Positions 41,963 through 50,667 of a stretch of DNA of 64,000 nucleotides are shown here, piece by piece (position 1 is the stretch's first letter; each line of letters opens with the position of its first letter). The notes beneath the pieces were generated by a model. That model searched no databases, was not told the origin of the DNA, and was given only the letters and a program-made list of their open reading frames with translations. The position numbers and the translations under genes are program-made. Source of the DNA: Paractinoplanes durhamensis (lineage in GTDB: Bacteria > Actinomycetota > Actinomycetes > Mycobacteriales > Micromonosporaceae); NCBI RefSeq assembly GCF_016862175.1, contig NZ_BOML01000050.1:209810-273809 (forward strand), read 5' to 3'.

Positions 41963-43771
41963 TCAGTTGCTGATCAGGCTGTAGTTGTCGGTGGTCACCT
42001 CGCCGACCGAGTCCAGGGTGAGGCCGAAGCTCACCGCACGGGTGCCGGCCGGCACCGCGGAGGTGGTCCAGCCGGCGGTGCCGTAGCTGGTCAGGGCCGG
42101 GAACTGCGGGCTCTGCGTCCACCACGACCAGTTACCGGCGATGTCCTGCCGGTAGAGGGTGAAGAACGTCGGCTGGGTGGCGTGATAGGAAACGGACAAC
42201 GTGAGCGTCTTGCCGGGCGTGACGAGCGGCGCGCAGTTGCCGCTGTCCCAGCCGGGGATCAGCTTGGCGTCGCCGTCGGTCCGGGCGGTCAGCTCCAGCT
42301 TCTGGGCGTACGTCCCGTCGGCCGCGTCGGTGACCCGGGTCCAGACCGGGGTGTTCTCGCCGTAGCCGGCCCCGGTCCAGCAGGCCGGGTAGCCGTCCGC
42401 GCCGGGTGTCTCCAGCGACGGATTGACCAGGGCGTTGACCCCGTCGGGGGCGGGTGCCGGCGGGGTGTCGGCGAAGCCGTAGTCGTCGGTGACGAGCGTG
42501 CCGACGCTGTCGATGGTGAGGCCGAAGCTGGCCGCCACCGCGGTCGCCGGGGGCTCCGGGGTGTTCCAGGTGGCGTGCTGCCACTCGGCCGACGGCGCGA
42601 TCCGCGGGCTCTGCGTCCAGTAGCTCCACTGGCCGAGCGCATTGCGCTGATAAAGCGTGAAGAAGACCGGGACATCGGATTTGTACCAGGTGCTCACCTG
42701 GTAGGTGCGGCCCTGCGCCACCTGCGACGAGCAGGCCCCCAGGTCGAACCGCGGGATCAGTTTGGCGTCACCGTCGTTGAGCGCGGTGACCTGGATCTGC
42801 GAGGCGTAGGTGCCGCTGTGCGCGTCGGTCACCCGGGTCTGCACGGCGGTGTTGTCGCCGTAGCCGGCCGACTGCCAGCAGTCCGGCAGGTTCGCATCGG
42901 ACGGGCTGACCGTCTCCAGCGACGGGTTCTGCACGGTGTTGACGCCCGGTGCGCCGGGCTCGCCCGGCGCGGTCGGCGCGACCGCCGCGGCGACGGTGCC
43001 GCCGATCACCTGGTGGACGGTCTTGACCGTGGTGCCGACCACGGTGCGCGGTTCGAGCCACGTCAGGAAGTCGCTGAGGACGGCGGGCGTGACCGACTCG
43101 GCCGGGCAGCTGGTCTCGCAGACGTGGTGCAGGTTGAACGGCAGCCAGCCGCCGTCCACCTCGGCCCGGGTGACCAGGTCCTGCAACTCGGCCAGGGTGG
43201 TGGTGACCTCGACGTCGTCGGGGGTGCGGATCGCGTACGGGTCGATCGGCGGCACCGTCTCGGCGGGCGGGCAATCGTCGCAGTCGGTGGCGTCGAACAG
43301 GTCGCCGACGGCCCGGGCGCTGTTGTAACCGCAATTGGCCACGGTCGTTTCGATGCCCGGATCAAGATTGGCGAATGGATAGGCGAAGGACGTTACGTTA
43401 AATCCCCACGACAACAGCGTGTCACGATCTTGGCAGATCTGCCGGTTCCGCTCGCCGGCCGACAGGGTGAGCAGATCTTGGTGAGTTGCGGTGTGGCCAC
43501 CGATTTCATGACCGTGCGCCGCAAGATTTTCCAGATCTGAACGAGTCATGTAGGACGGCATACCTATCAGCGCAGAGTTGATGTAGAAGGTGCCGACCAT
43601 ATTGTGCTGTTCCAGCAAGGTCTGCGCGGTCAATTGATCGGCGACACCGTCGTCGAACGAGAAGGTCACCGCGAGCGGGTGAGTGAGCGAGGCTCGGGCG
43701 GCGCCCGGCCAGGCCAGGAGGACGGCACCCGCCAGTACCGCTGCGAACAGGGAAGATAGTGCCTTTTTCAT
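41963..43771 (-). CDS. Secreted polysaccharide deacetylase with two C-terminal beta-sandwich repeats
   Basis: 602 residues from ATG 43771 (GAGGAG eight bases before). Signal peptide MKKALSSLFAAVLAGAVLLAWPGAARA. NodB-domain motifs are visible: FSFDDGVADQ (metal Asp), GHEIGGHTATHQDL (HxxxH metal site) and FAYPFANLDP. From about residue 305, two homologous modules of about 150 residues each begin VNTVQNPSLETVSPSDANLPDCW and VNALVNPSLETPGADGYPACW and end in DSVGxLVTDDYGF-type motifs. They resemble carbohydrate-binding domains. It would deacetylate an extracellular glycan such as peptidoglycan or the exopolysaccharide made next door. Confidence 0.9.
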   Translation of the reverse strand: MKKALSSLFAAVLAGAVLLAWPGAARASLTHPLAVTFSFDDGVADQLTAQTLLEQHNMVGTFYINSALIGMPSYMTRSDLENLAAHGHEIGGHTATHQDLLTLSAGERNRQICQDRDTLLSWGFNVTSFAYPFANLDPGIETTVANCGYNSARAVGDLFDATDCDDCPPAETVPPIDPYAIRTPDDVEVTTTLAELQDLVTRAEVDGGWLPFNLHHVCETSCPAESVTPAVLSDFLTWLEPRTVVGTTVKTVHQVIGGTVAAAVAPTAPGEPGAPGVNTVQNPSLETVSPSDANLPDCWQSAGYGDNTAVQTRVTDAHSGTYASQIQVTALNDGDAKLIPRFDLGACSSQVAQGRTYQVSTWYKSDVPVFFTLYQRNALGQWSYWTQSPRIAPSAEWQHATWNTPEPPATAVAASFGLTIDSVGTLVTDDYGFADTPPAPAPDGVNALVNPSLETPGADGYPACWTGAGYGENTPVWTRVTDAADGTYAQKLELTARTDGDAKLIPGWDSGNCAPLVTPGKTLTLSVSYHATQPTFFTLYRQDIAGNWSWWTQSPQFPALTSYGTAGWTTSAVPAGTRAVSFGLTLDSVGEVTTDNYSLISN

Positions 43772-44127
43772 GGTCACGGCTCCTCGGCTGTGACGTGCGT
43801 AGCGAACCCTGTCAGGTTGCCCGACCGGCAACGGAGTTACGAGTAGCAGATATCTGACAGAGGGTCGAATGTGGACAGACAATACGTGAATCTATGTTTC
43901 AGGGCTATTTCGTGACCATTTCGGACTACCAGCGCATCGTCGAGGCGAAAGAATCGTTATTGACGTGCCTCTTTCCATGGTCCACATGGGTCAGACCTTT
44001 CTGAGATCAGCCGAAAGGGCCGGTGTCACTCCGTCGGACGGTCCCTTCTCCGTCGCAGCGGAGCATTGGAAAACTCAGCCGGGTGTCCACCCGCCAGTGG
44101 ATGCGCATTTCCGAGGGGACGGAAAGT
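43772..44127. other. Divergent promoter region of deacetylase and exopolysaccharide operon
   Basis: 356 bases without a gene, less GC-rich than its surroundings around 43850-43990. TTGACG at 43960 could be a -35 box toward the exopolysaccharide operon, but no good -10 follows. The transcribed leader would contain two small hairpins: CTCCG/CGGAG (44048-44063) and TCCAC/GTGGA (44086-44101). I see no match to a known riboswitch. Confidence 0.5.
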
Positions 44128-45258
44128 ATGGGATCAGAATCGCGAGCGTCCGGTTCGGACGGCAGCGACGATCGTCTGGGCGGTGGTGGGGTACCGCCCG
44201 CCCAACAGATCCGGGTCGGCGTGCTGGGCGTCGGTTACTGGGGTTCCAAGCAGCTTCGGGTGATGCGGTCCACGCCGGGGGTCTCCCGGGTCGTGGCCAT
44301 CGACGCACGCCTTCCGCTGCTGTCCGGGATGGCACACCTGCTGGCCACCGGCGAGGGCTACACCTCGCTGGAGGCGGCGCTGCCACACATCGACGCGGTG
44401 GTCATCGCGACCCCGCCCGCCTCGCACGTGCCGCTAGGGCTGGCGGCAATTCGTGCGGGCAAACACGTACTCATCGAGAAGCCCCTGGCCACCACGGCCG
44501 CCGGGGCGCAGGAACTGATCCAGGCCGCCAAGGAGGCCGGGGTCACGCTGATGGTCGGGCACACCTTCGAATACAACGGCGCGGTCTGGATGCTGCGCGA
44601 GTTGGTGCAGTCGCGGGAGCTCGGCGATCTCTACTACCTGGACAGCGCCCGGCTCAACCTCGGGCTCTACCAGAGCGACGTGAACGTCGTCTTCGACCTC
44701 GCGCCGCACGACATCTCCATCGCCAACCACGTGCTCGGCGCGACGCCGACCTCGGTGCGGGCCTGGGGCAGCCGGCACGTCGACCCGGCCTTCGAGGATG
44801 TCGCACACCTCGAGCTGGGGTATGACGACATCGGCGTCCAGGCGCACATCCACGTCAGCTGGCTGGACCCGCGCAAGGTCCGGCTGGTGACCGCCGTCGG
44901 CTCCAAGAAGATGGCCGTCTACGACGACACCAACGCCGAGGAACGCATCCGGATCCACGACAAGGCGGTCACCCGCTCGGCCGGCAAGGGCATGGAATAC
45001 CACGTCGGCGGGGTCACCTCGCCGGTGGTGCGCTTCGACGAGCCGCTCGCCGTGCAGGCCCGGCACTTCGTCGACTGCATGACGACCGGGGCGCAGCCGC
45101 GCACCGACGGGGCCAACGGTCTCGCCGTCGTCCAGGTCATCGAGGCCGCGCAGCTGTCTCTCGCGCAGGAACGCAAGGTGCTGATCAGCGAGGTCGACGG
45201 ACTGCCGGGCCTGGTCCCGGTGCCGGCGCAGCGCAGCGCGGCCACCGCCGTCCTCTGA
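44128..45258 (+). CDS. Gfo/Idh/MocA-type sugar dehydrogenase (WbpB-like)
   Basis: 376 residues from ATG 44128. After a hydrophilic start, the NAD site reads IRVGVLGVGYWGSKQLRVM; the family's EKPLA motif is HVLIEKPLATT, and the catalytic His region is FDLAPHDISIANHVLG. Relatives oxidise position 3 of UDP-GlcNAcA (WbpB) and are followed by an aminotransferase and an acetyltransferase, exactly the next two genes here. It is therefore likely the first step to a diamino or N-acylated sugar. It starts the seven-gene exopolysaccharide operon. Confidence 0.88.
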   Translation: MGSESRASGSDGSDDRLGGGGVPPAQQIRVGVLGVGYWGSKQLRVMRSTPGVSRVVAIDARLPLLSGMAHLLATGEGYTSLEAALPHIDAVVIATPPASHVPLGLAAIRAGKHVLIEKPLATTAAGAQELIQAAKEAGVTLMVGHTFEYNGAVWMLRELVQSRELGDLYYLDSARLNLGLYQSDVNVVFDLAPHDISIANHVLGATPTSVRAWGSRHVDPAFEDVAHLELGYDDIGVQAHIHVSWLDPRKVRLVTAVGSKKMAVYDDTNAEERIRIHDKAVTRSAGKGMEYHVGGVTSPVVRFDEPLAVQARHFVDCMTTGAQPRTDGANGLAVVQVIEAAQLSLAQERKVLISEVDGLPGLVPVPAQRSAATAVL

Positions 45259-45312
45259 AGAGCCCGCGATAGCACCACCTCTCGTACGCCGCCACGTCAG
45301 TGAGGAATGCTG

Positions 45313-46434
45313 ATGCACCCTGCCATCGAAGTGCCGTTCACCGACCTGTCCGCCATGGCGCGGGAGGTCTGGCCCGACATAGAGCAGACCTACATCGAGG
45401 CGCTGCTGTCCGCCCGGTACGTCGGCGGGCCCGCCGTCGCCCGGTTCGAGGAAAACTTCGCCCGCTACTGCGAAGCCACCCACGCGGTCGGGGTCGCCAA
45501 CGGGACCGACGCCCTGCAGCTCACCCTCCAAGCCCTCGGCCTCGGCCCGGGCGACGAGGTGATCGTGCCGAGCAACACGTTCATCGCCACCGCCGCGGCC
45601 GTGGTCCGGGCCGGCGCGGTGCCGGCCTTCGTCGACGTCGACCCCGGCTCACTGCTGATCACCCCGGCGATCCTGGCCGCGGCGATCACCCCGCGCACCA
45701 GCGCGGTCATCGTGGTCCACCTCTACGGCAACATGCCCGACATGGACGGCCTGGTCGCGGTGGCCGAGCGGGCCGGCATCGCCCTGGTCGAGGACGCCGC
45801 GCAGGCGCACGGCGCCGAGTGGCGGGACAGCCGGGCCGGATCGTTCGGCGCGGCCGCGTGCTTCAGCTTCTACCCGGGGAAGAACCTGGGCGCGTTCGGC
45901 GACGCCGGCGCGGTGGTGACGAACGACCCGAAGATCGCCGAGCGGGTCCGCAGCCTGGCCAACCACGGCCGGGACGGCGGCGCCAACCACTACGAGCACT
46001 CGTTCGTCGGCACCAACAGCCGGCTCGACGCGTTGCAGGCCATCGCGCTCGACGCCAAGCTGGCCCGCAACGAGGACTGGACCGAGGCCCGGATCTCGCT
46101 CGCCGACCGCTACCGCAAGGAACTGGCCGGTTCCGCGATCCGGCTCACCGAGGTCGACCCGCTGGCCCGGCACGTCTACCACCTGATGGTGGTGCGGGTC
46201 GCCGACCGGGCCGCCATCCAGCAGAAACTGCAGGAGAACGGGATCCAGACCGGGGTGCACTACCCGGTCCCGTGTCACCTGCAGCCGCCGCTGCGCCAAT
46301 ACGCGTCCGGCCCGCTGCCGGTCTGCGAGCAGGCCGCCACCGAGCAGTTCTCGCTGCCGCTCTTCCCGCACATGTCCCGGGCGCAGGTCGACCGGGTTTG
46401 TGAGGTTCTCGACGAAGCGGGTGTGTCCCGGTGA
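45313..46434 (+). CDS. DegT/DnrJ/EryC1 sugar aminotransferase (WbpE-like)
   Basis: 373 residues from ATG 45313, chosen because GAGGA lies six bases before it (an ATG at 45307 sits right against that site). PLP motifs are clear: VANGTDALQLTL, VIVPSNTFIATAAAV, VEDAAQAHGAEW (Asp), and the lysine in SFYPGKNLGAFGDAGAV. NSRLDALQAI and YPVPCHLQPP are family-specific. It would transfer an amino group from glutamate to the 3-keto sugar made by the preceding dehydrogenase. Confidence 0.92.
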   Translation: MHPAIEVPFTDLSAMAREVWPDIEQTYIEALLSARYVGGPAVARFEENFARYCEATHAVGVANGTDALQLTLQALGLGPGDEVIVPSNTFIATAAAVVRAGAVPAFVDVDPGSLLITPAILAAAITPRTSAVIVVHLYGNMPDMDGLVAVAERAGIALVEDAAQAHGAEWRDSRAGSFGAAACFSFYPGKNLGAFGDAGAVVTNDPKIAERVRSLANHGRDGGANHYEHSFVGTNSRLDALQAIALDAKLARNEDWTEARISLADRYRKELAGSAIRLTEVDPLARHVYHLMVVRVADRAAIQQKLQENGIQTGVHYPVPCHLQPPLRQYASGPLPVCEQAATEQFSLPLFPHMSRAQVDRVCEVLDEAGVSR

Positions 46435-47021
46435 CCGAGAAGGACGAGGGCGTCATCGTCGGGTATCCGGTGGACCGATCGGGATCCGGTCCACTCAAGC
46501 TCGGCTCGGGGGCGCGCCTGCGCAGCGGCACCGTGCTCTACGACGGGAGTCACATCGGGCCGGGACTACAGACGGGTCACGGGGTGGTGATCCGCGAGGA
46601 CAACCGGATCGGCGCGGACGTCAGCGTGTGGAGCAACACGGTGATCGACTACGGCTGCCGGATCGGCGACCGGGTGAAGATCCACGCGAACTGCTACATC
46701 GCGCAGTACACCGTGATCGAGGACGACGTGTTCCTCGCGCCCGGCGTCACCATCGCCAACGACCTCTACCCGGGCGACGAGCGCTCGGCCAAGCTGATGA
46801 CCGGCCCGCACATCGAGGCCGGCGCGCAGATCGGGGTCAACGTCACGATCCTGCCGTTCGTCCGGATCGGCGCGGGCGCGATCATCGGGTCGGGCGCGGT
46901 GGTCACCCGGGACGTCCCGGCCGGCTTCGTCGCGTACGGAAATCCGGCCGTTGCCCACCGCAAGGTGGCCGATCTCCCGGAGATCGGGCACCGGGTGGCC
47001 GCGCTGCGGGAGCGGTCGTGA
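46431..47021 (+). CDS. Left-handed beta-helix sugar N-acyltransferase (WbpD-like)
   Basis: 196 residues from GTG 46431, overlapping the aminotransferase stop (GTGA). Hexapeptide repeats run through most of it: LGSGARLRSGTVLYDGSHIGPGLQTGHGVVIREDNRIGADVSVWSNTVI, and GAQIGVNVTILPFVRIGAGAIIGSGAVVTRDVPAGFVAYGNPA, the typical ending. It would N-acetylate the amino sugar produced by the two upstream enzymes. Confidence 0.9.
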   Translation: MTEKDEGVIVGYPVDRSGSGPLKLGSGARLRSGTVLYDGSHIGPGLQTGHGVVIREDNRIGADVSVWSNTVIDYGCRIGDRVKIHANCYIAQYTVIEDDVFLAPGVTIANDLYPGDERSAKLMTGPHIEAGAQIGVNVTILPFVRIGAGAIIGSGAVVTRDVPAGFVAYGNPAVAHRKVADLPEIGHRVAALRERS

Positions 47022-47629
47022 AACGGGCGCTGGATCTCGTCGGCGCCGGCCTGGGCCTGCTGATCATCTCGCCGCTGCTGGTGGTGATCTGGCTGGCCGT
47101 CCGGCTGACCTCGCCCGGCCCGGCGATCTTCAAACAGGAGCGGCTCGGCCTCGGCCAGAAGCCGTTCACCATGTACAAGTTCCGGTCGATGACGACCGGG
47201 AACAGCGACGCCATCCACCGCGAGTACGTCTCGCAGATGCTCACCTCGGACGGCACCGCGACCGCGACGGTCAACGGCCTCTACAAGCTGGCCGGCGACC
47301 CCCGGGTCACCCGGCTCGGCGCCTGGCTGCGCAAGACCAGCCTCGACGAGCTGCCCCAGCTGTTCAACATCGTCGCGGGCGAGATGTCGCTGGTCGGACC
47401 GCGGCCGGTGCTCGCCTGGGAGGCGGCGCTGTTCAAGCCGGAGACGATGGCCCGCTTCGACACCCCGCCCGGCCTGACCGGGCTGTGGCAGGTGAGCGGC
47501 CGCAACATGCTTACCATGACCCAGGCGCTCGCCCTGGATGTCGAATACGTCCGCCGCCGGAGCCTCTGGTTGGATCTGTCCATCATCGCGAAAACCTTGC
47601 CGGCCCAGATGCGCCGCGGCGCCGCATGA
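47018..47629 (+). CDS. Small polyprenyl-phosphate sugar-phosphotransferase (PGT)
   Basis: 203 residues from GTG 47018, overlapping the previous stop (GTGA). It contains only the bacterial sugar transferase core: VKRALDLVGAGLGLLIISPLLVVIWLAVRLTSPGPAIFKQERLGLG (re-entrant helix), MYKFRSM, the catalytic Asp-Glu in KTSLDELPQLFNIVAGEMSLVGPRP, and PGLTGLWQVSGRN. The four-helix N-terminal part of WcaJ-type enzymes is absent. It places the first sugar phosphate on undecaprenyl phosphate to begin the repeat unit. Confidence 0.92.
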   Translation: MKRALDLVGAGLGLLIISPLLVVIWLAVRLTSPGPAIFKQERLGLGQKPFTMYKFRSMTTGNSDAIHREYVSQMLTSDGTATATVNGLYKLAGDPRVTRLGAWLRKTSLDELPQLFNIVAGEMSLVGPRPVLAWEAALFKPETMARFDTPPGLTGLWQVSGRNMLTMTQALALDVEYVRRRSLWLDLSIIAKTLPAQMRRGAA

Positions 47630-50600
47630 CCCTGACGCAGGAGGCTACAAAAGTCGAGTCGCCGGCCGATGCGGTCGGCGACTCGATGACCGTGGCCGTG
47701 TGGACGGCGATCAGCCGCGGCACCGGTGTGATCCGCGGCGTCGTGATCGCCGCGGTGCTCGGCGCCACCATGTTCGCGAACACCTACCAGTTCACCAACT
47801 CGCTGCCCAACCTCGTCTTCTACGGCCTGCTGGGCGGCTCGATGCTGTCCTCGCTGCTGATCCCGGCGCTGGTCCGGCACGTCGACACCGCCGACCGGGC
47901 CGGCGCGGAACGGGTCGCCGGCGGCTTCCTCGGCATCGTCGCCGTCGGGGCCGCCGTGCTCACCCCGATCGCGGTGCTGGCCGCTCCGTTCGCGCTGCGC
48001 TTGTCGCCGGAGGGCGGCGGCGCCCAGGCCCGCACCGGGATGCTCCTGGTGGTCATGCTGCTGCCGCAGATCCCGCTCTACGGCCTGATCGCCACGGCCG
48101 GCGCCGCGATGAACTCGCACGGCCGGTTCGCGCTGGCCGCGGCCGCCCCGGCGCTGGAGAACGTCGGCACGGTCGTGGTGCTGGCCGCGGTGGCGATCCT
48201 CTACCCGGGCATCGGCACCCTGGAACGGGCGCCGACCGGCGCGTTGCTGCTGCTCGGCCTGGGCACGACCGGCGCGGTCGCGCTGCACGCGGCCGCCCAG
48301 TGGTACGGCGCCCGGCGGGCCGGGATGCGGCTGCGGCCCCGGCGCGGGTGGCGCGACCCGGAGGTCCGCAAGGTCCTGCAGCGGGCGCTGCCGTCGCTCG
48401 GCCAGGCCGCGCTGGCCGCGGTGCAGCTGCTGATCCTGCTGATCTTCGCGAACCGGGTGGCCGGCGGCGTGGTCGCGTTCCAGCTCGCGATGAACTTCTA
48501 CTTCCTGCCGATCGCGCTCGGCGCCACCCCGGTCGCGCTCTCGCTGGCGCCCCGGCTGGCCCGGCTGCACGCGGCCGGCAATCACGCGGCGTTCCGCGAC
48601 ACGTTCGTCAACGGCCTGGTGTTCGCCCTGTTCGTGGCGGTCCCGGCCGCGGCCGGCTACCTGGCCGTCCGGGAACCGATCGCCCGGGCCATCGCGTACG
48701 GCGGGTTCGGCACCGACGCCGGCACGACGCTGATCGCCACCGCGCTGGGTGCGCTCGCCCTCGGCGTCCTCGGCGAGACCGCGTTCCTGGTCGCCACCTA
48801 TGCCTGTTACGCCCGCGAGGACACCCGCACCCCGATGTACGCGATGCTCGTGCAGCTGGGCATCTGCGTGGCCGGTGCGTGCGTGGCGCCGTCGATGGAA
48901 GGCCCGGCCGTCCTGCTCGTGCTCGGCCTGGCGATGTCGGCCGGCACCCTGGTCGGCGCGGCCATCCTGGTCCGGTCGCTGTTGCGGCAGCTGGGCCCGG
49001 GCGCCGAACCTCTCGTCCGGCCGGTGCTCCAGACCGGCGCAGCGGCCGTGGTCATGGTGATCCCCGCCTACCTGGCCGGTCGGCTGATATCCACAGTGGT
49101 CGGAGGTGGGGGCGGCGGCATCCTTGCGGTGGTGGTGGCCGCCACGGTGGGCGTGGCAACGTACGTCGGTGTGCAGGCCAAACTCGGCGCGCCCGAGATC
49201 GAGTGGATTCTGCAGTCGGTCCGCCACAAACTCCCGCGCCGCCGGCCGCGCCGCAACGCCGGTTTCCTCACCAACGTGGCGCTGCTCGCCGCCGCGGCGG
49301 CGGTCGGCGCCCTCGCCGGGCTCAACCCGCTCTACGCGGCCGCCCTGGTCGTCGCGCTGGCCATCGGCGGCTGCGTCTACGTGTGGCCGGCCACCGCCGC
49401 CTACCTGCTGGTCTTCCTCACCCCGCTGACCGCCGGCATCGACCGCGGCACGCTCATCCCGGTGCTGCGGCCCAACGAGGGCCTGGCCGCGCTGGTCGGG
49501 GTCGCGCTCGCGGTCCGCTGGCTCGGCACGTTGCGGGTCGGCACGTTCCGGCTGCCCCGGCTCAACGCGATCGACTGGTCGCTGATCGGGCTGGCCGCGT
49601 TCAGCTCGGTCGTCCCGCTCGCGATGATGGCCGCCCGCCGCCGCGAGATCATCCCCGACGACCTGCAATACGCGATCGTGCTGTGGAAATACCTCGCCGT
49701 CTACTTCATCATCCGGTTCAGCCTGACCACCCGGCGGCAGGCGCTGCGGACCGCCTACCTGTCGATCGCGTCCGCCTGCGTCGTCAGCATCATCGGCATC
49801 CTGCAGTCGCTCGGCCTGTTCGGCGTACCCAAGCTCCTCGGTCTTCTGTATGCGCCGTTCGGCGCCGAGCGGGTGTTGTCGATCGGCCGGGGCAGTTCGA
49901 CGCTCGCGCTCGCCGCCGCCGTCGCCGACCTGTGCATCCTCAACCTGGCGCTGGCGATCGGGCTGCTGCTCTACACCAAGAAATACAAGCCGTGGCTGGC
50001 GGCGGCCGTGCCGATCTGCGTGTTCGGCGCGCTCGGGGCCGGCGAGTTCTCCACCATCATCGGCCTGCTCGTGGCGCTCGGCGTGCTGGTGGTGATCTCC
50101 CGGGCCACCAAGCTCGTCGGGTACGCGGTGCCGCTGCTGCTGGTCGGCGGCGTCGTCATGTGGCCGGTCATCGAGACCCGGCTGCTCGGCTTCCAGAGTG
50201 CCTCCGGCCTTCCGGACAGCTGGATCGTGCGGCTGCGCAACCTGAACACCTACTTCCTGCCCCAGCTGACCGCCGACCACAACTGGCTGCTCGGGGTGCG
50301 CCCGTCGGCGCGGGTGCCGGCCTCGCACGAGGAGTTCGGCTGGGTGTGGATCGAGAGCGGCTACGTCTGGCTGCTCTGGGGTGGCGGAATTCCGCTGCTC
50401 ATCGCGTACCTCGCCTGGGTCGTCGTGAGCATGCGGCGCGGCATCGCCGCGGCACGCAGGGCGACCGGAGTGATCGCCGCGGTGGGTCTGGCGGTCGCGT
50501 CCTATGTGGCGGCCAACGCGCTGCTGATGCTCTTCGACCCGCACCTGACCTATCGCGGCGCGGCCGATTGCCTGCTGGTGCTGCTTGCCATCCTGCGTAA

Positions 50601-50667
50601 CCTCGGTGTGGAGGAACGCGCCGGCCCATCAACCCAGCCCATGGAACGGGGACGGCTGACGACATGA
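47626..50667 (+). CDS. Flippase-polymerase fusion (MurJ/Wzx-type plus Wzy/O-antigen ligase-type)
   Basis: A single 1013-residue frame without interruption. Residues about 20-525 are a MurJ/MviN-type lipid-linked oligosaccharide flippase (TAISRGTGVIRGVVIAAVLG, ANTYQFTNSLPNLVFYGLLGG, and YACYAREDTRTPMYAM). A short basic linker (RHKLPRRRPRRN, about 535-545) leads to residues 545-1013, an O-antigen ligase/polymerase with many helices and the typical large outer loop (TADHNWLLGVRPSARVPASHEEFGWVWIESGYVWLLWGGGIPLL). Wzx and Wzy are normally separate. It overlaps its neighbours by four bases at both ends, in the operon's middle. It would flip the finished lipid-linked repeat and polymerise it. Confidence 0.9.
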   Translation: MTLTQEATKVESPADAVGDSMTVAVWTAISRGTGVIRGVVIAAVLGATMFANTYQFTNSLPNLVFYGLLGGSMLSSLLIPALVRHVDTADRAGAERVAGGFLGIVAVGAAVLTPIAVLAAPFALRLSPEGGGAQARTGMLLVVMLLPQIPLYGLIATAGAAMNSHGRFALAAAAPALENVGTVVVLAAVAILYPGIGTLERAPTGALLLLGLGTTGAVALHAAAQWYGARRAGMRLRPRRGWRDPEVRKVLQRALPSLGQAALAAVQLLILLIFANRVAGGVVAFQLAMNFYFLPIALGATPVALSLAPRLARLHAAGNHAAFRDTFVNGLVFALFVAVPAAAGYLAVREPIARAIAYGGFGTDAGTTLIATALGALALGVLGETAFLVATYACYAREDTRTPMYAMLVQLGICVAGACVAPSMEGPAVLLVLGLAMSAGTLVGAAILVRSLLRQLGPGAEPLVRPVLQTGAAAVVMVIPAYLAGRLISTVVGGGGGGILAVVVAATVGVATYVGVQAKLGAPEIEWILQSVRHKLPRRRPRRNAGFLTNVALLAAAAAVGALAGLNPLYAAALVVALAIGGCVYVWPATAAYLLVFLTPLTAGIDRGTLIPVLRPNEGLAALVGVALAVRWLGTLRVGTFRLPRLNAIDWSLIGLAAFSSVVPLAMMAARRREIIPDDLQYAIVLWKYLAVYFIIRFSLTTRRQALRTAYLSIASACVVSIIGILQSLGLFGVPKLLGLLYAPFGAERVLSIGRGSSTLALAAAVADLCILNLALAIGLLLYTKKYKPWLAAAVPICVFGALGAGEFSTIIGLLVALGVLVVISRATKLVGYAVPLLLVGGVVMWPVIETRLLGFQSASGLPDSWIVRLRNLNTYFLPQLTADHNWLLGVRPSARVPASHEEFGWVWIESGYVWLLWGGGIPLLIAYLAWVVVSMRRGIAAARRATGVIAAVGLAVASYVAANALLMLFDPHLTYRGAADCLLVLLAILRNLGVEERAGPSTQPMERGRLTT

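Noticed and set aside
44000..44127. Possible riboswitch before the exopolysaccharide operon
   Set aside because: Two short hairpins exist, but no consensus of c-di-AMP, c-di-GMP or other riboswitches could be matched.
47281..50544. Minus-strand frame antisense to the flippase-polymerase
   Set aside because: Extremely rich in His, Gln, Asp and Arg with no recognisable fold; shadow of a membrane protein gene.
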